Position numbers and translations under genes: made by a program. This document shows, one piece after another, positions 13,209 to 13,913 of a stretch of DNA of 13,913 nucleotides. The DNA is taken from positions 1 through 13,913 of the forward strand of contig CAZMVB010000053.1 of the NCBI GenBank assembly GCA_964569795.1, written 5' to 3'. Every line of letters starts with the position of its first letter. Position 1 is the first letter of the stretch. The DNA comes from JAHJDS01 sp964569795 (GTDB taxonomy: Bacteria; Desulfobacterota; Desulfarculia; Desulfarculales; JAHJDS01). Below the pieces are notes generated by a model that saw nothing but the letters and a program-made list of their open reading frames with translations, did not search any database and was not told the origin of the DNA.

Positions 13209-13558
13209 ACGACTTTCCCGCGTTCATGAAAAATCCGGCCGACTCTATTGCCTCGGCCGCCCAGAGCGTAGGTGTAAAGGGTTTTGTTTATGACGGGCAG
13301 GGCGGCGGCCAGATGGCCTTCTGGACCTGTGGTCGAGACGGGGTGTCAGCCGAGCACGTCCACGAGTATGACGAGTATTTTGTCGTCTTGCAGGGAGAGT
13401 ACACCCTGATCGTGGGCGGTGAGGAAGTCCCAATGGGCCCGGGCCAGGAGTTTTTCGTAAAGCGGGGCACGCCCCACGCCGGCCGGTTCAAGGCCGGCAC
13501 GCGGACGATTCATGCCTTTGGGGGCCGGCGGGCCAAGAGAAACACTGATATGGTCTGA
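13205..13558 (+). CDS. Small single-domain cupin protein
   Basis: A 117-residue protein with a TTG start and GGAGG five bases upstream. The cupin motif 1 is complete: G46, H51, H53, E57 and G64 (EHVHEYDEYFVVLQG). Motif 2 contributes H91 in KRGTPH, so the usual 3-His/1-Glu metal site is present. The C-terminal RTIHAFGGRRAKR and the N-terminal NDFPAFMKNPA are shared by a recognisable family of small bacterial cupins, whose substrates are unknown to me. Cupins of this size act as sugar or small-molecule binding proteins, isomerases or dioxygenases. It follows thyA-like by 141 bases, a larger gap than in the enolase cluster, and may be transcribed separately. A truncated copy of its own start lies just upstream. 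Confidence 0.85.
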   Translation: MNDFPAFMKNPADSIASAAQSVGVKGFVYDGQGGGQMAFWTCGRDGVSAEHVHEYDEYFVVLQGEYTLIVGGEEVPMGPGQEFFVKRGTPHAGRFKAGTRTIHAFGGRRAKRNTDMV

Positions 13559-13641
13559 AGGTCTTCGAGTTCAAATACCCAACAGCGTACCCATTCTTGG
13601 AAATATAGGGCTAAGTCCGTGGCGGGTTGGATGGCGGCCCC

Positions 13642-13680
13642 CCTCACCCCGCCCCTCTCCCCCCATTGGGGGAAGAGGGA
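13642..13680 (+). repeat. GC-rich palindromic dispersed repeat R3, right copy
   Basis: CCTCACCCCGCCCCTCTCCCC (13642-13662) matches the reverse complement of the copy near 3040-3059 at 20 of 21 positions. It continues into an imperfect hairpin with CCTCT/AGAGG and CCCCC/GGGGG pairing. Orientation is opposite to the left copy. Confidence 0.68.
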
Positions 13681-13698
13681 GTCCACAGTGGACCTACG

Positions 13699-13788
13699 AG
13701 GTAGCCGAAACGTAGTGGAGGCGGCAAGCGCGGACGAATACTATGATCAGGCTAAAGCTTTGGTTGCGAAGTAAAGCGGCCACTGCCG
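13699..13788 (+). repeat. Dispersed repeat R1, right copy
   Basis: The core ACGTAGTGGAGGCGGCAAGC (13712-13731), continuing GCGGACGA, matches the left copy on the minus strand with two differences. GCGAAGTAAAG and GGCCACTGCC match the second block. It follows R3 directly, in the same R3-then-R1 order as the left locus read on the minus strand. In one frame it reads ...VVEAASADEYYDQAKALVAK and a stop, which could be a gene-end remnant. Confidence 0.65.
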
Positions 13789-13913
13789 CTAGATGGCGTT
13801 ACCCGCCTCGAAGCCGGCCGTGATGGCCTCGGGGATCTTGCTCACCTGGGCCGCGTCGCCGATCAGCTTGACCTCGAGACCGGGCACGTCGCCGATCGCC
13901 TCGAACAGGGCCG
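13789..13913 (-). CDS. FAD/NAD(P)-dependent oxidoreductase, C-terminus only
   Basis: The last 125 bases read on the minus strand as an open frame of 40 residues ending in TAG at 13791-13789. The peptide contains LFEAIGDVPGLEVKLIGDAA followed by QVSKIPEAITAGFEAGNAI. The LIGDA....KIPEAI..GFEAG pattern is the final FAD-contacting segment of two-dinucleotide-binding-domain flavoproteins. Among these, the old yellow enzyme/2,4-dienoyl-CoA reductase (enoate reductase) group fits best. Everything upstream lies beyond the window, so the exact enzyme cannot be named. Confidence 0.7.
   Translation of the reverse strand, partial: ALFEAIGDVPGLEVKLIGDAAQVSKIPEAITAGFEAGNAI

Larger units (their letters stand above)
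13559..13788. other. 230-base intergenic segment carrying repeats R3 and R1
   Basis: No supported gene. It holds the second copy of the GC-rich palindromic repeat, a GTCCAC-A-GTGGAC palindrome at 13681-13693, and the second copy of dispersed repeat R1. The first 80 bases (13559-13640) show nothing recognisable. No intrinsic terminator with a T-run is seen after the cupin gene. Confidence 0.6.

Noticed and set aside
13205..13558. Minus-strand frames opposite the cupin gene (13245-13433 and 13288-13500)
   Set aside because: Short shadows without start signals. The plus-strand frame has complete cupin motifs.

Overview
The window is about 13.9 kb of GC-rich DNA from a Gram-negative bacterium. 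The Gram-negative reading rests on an outer-membrane barrel-like protein at the left edge, a lipobox lipoprotein, and bacterial FabH, enolase and pyruvate phosphate dikinase. The mix of PPi-dependent glycolysis, a methanogen-type thymidylate synthase homologue and an FAD oxidoreductase C-terminus fits an anaerobe of the Desulfobacterota type. That placement is a guess from family distribution, because there is no rRNA or other lineage marker here.

Left part (1-2525, minus strand): three exported proteins of unknown role. They are an incomplete beta-barrel porin-like protein, a small secreted Gly/Pro-rich protein with a solitary phage-collagen-type motif, and a DUF2225-like protein with two CxxC pairs and a signal peptide.

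Accessory stretch (about 2526-3930): 862 bases without a convincing gene. It is packed with dispersed, highly structured repeats: two copies of a multi-hairpin element in inverted orientation, a GC-rich palindrome, a three-arm hairpin, and a repeat whose second copy lies near the right edge. Next to it is a low-GC gene for a 180-residue protein with an Rx4H (HEPN-like) motif. This is the best candidate for recently acquired or defence-related DNA.

Central metabolism (4042-9338): fabH and ppdK lie on the minus strand, separated by a strong terminator-like hairpin directly before the fabH ribosome binding site. Enolase lies divergently on the plus strand. PpdK and enolase therefore face each other across a 237-base shared promoter region, and both act on phosphoenolpyruvate.

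Right part: enolase heads a compact plus-strand cluster with gaps of 11, -23 and -4 bases. The cluster is enolase, a SlyD/FKBP-type prolyl isomerase, an 843-residue lipoprotein with a C-terminal HEAT-like segment, and a thymidylate synthase-like protein with the full catalytic set. A small cupin gene follows, preceded by a truncated tandem copy of its own start region. After 230 bases of repeat-bearing DNA, the last 125 bases encode the C-terminus of a minus-strand FAD/NAD(P) oxidoreductase.
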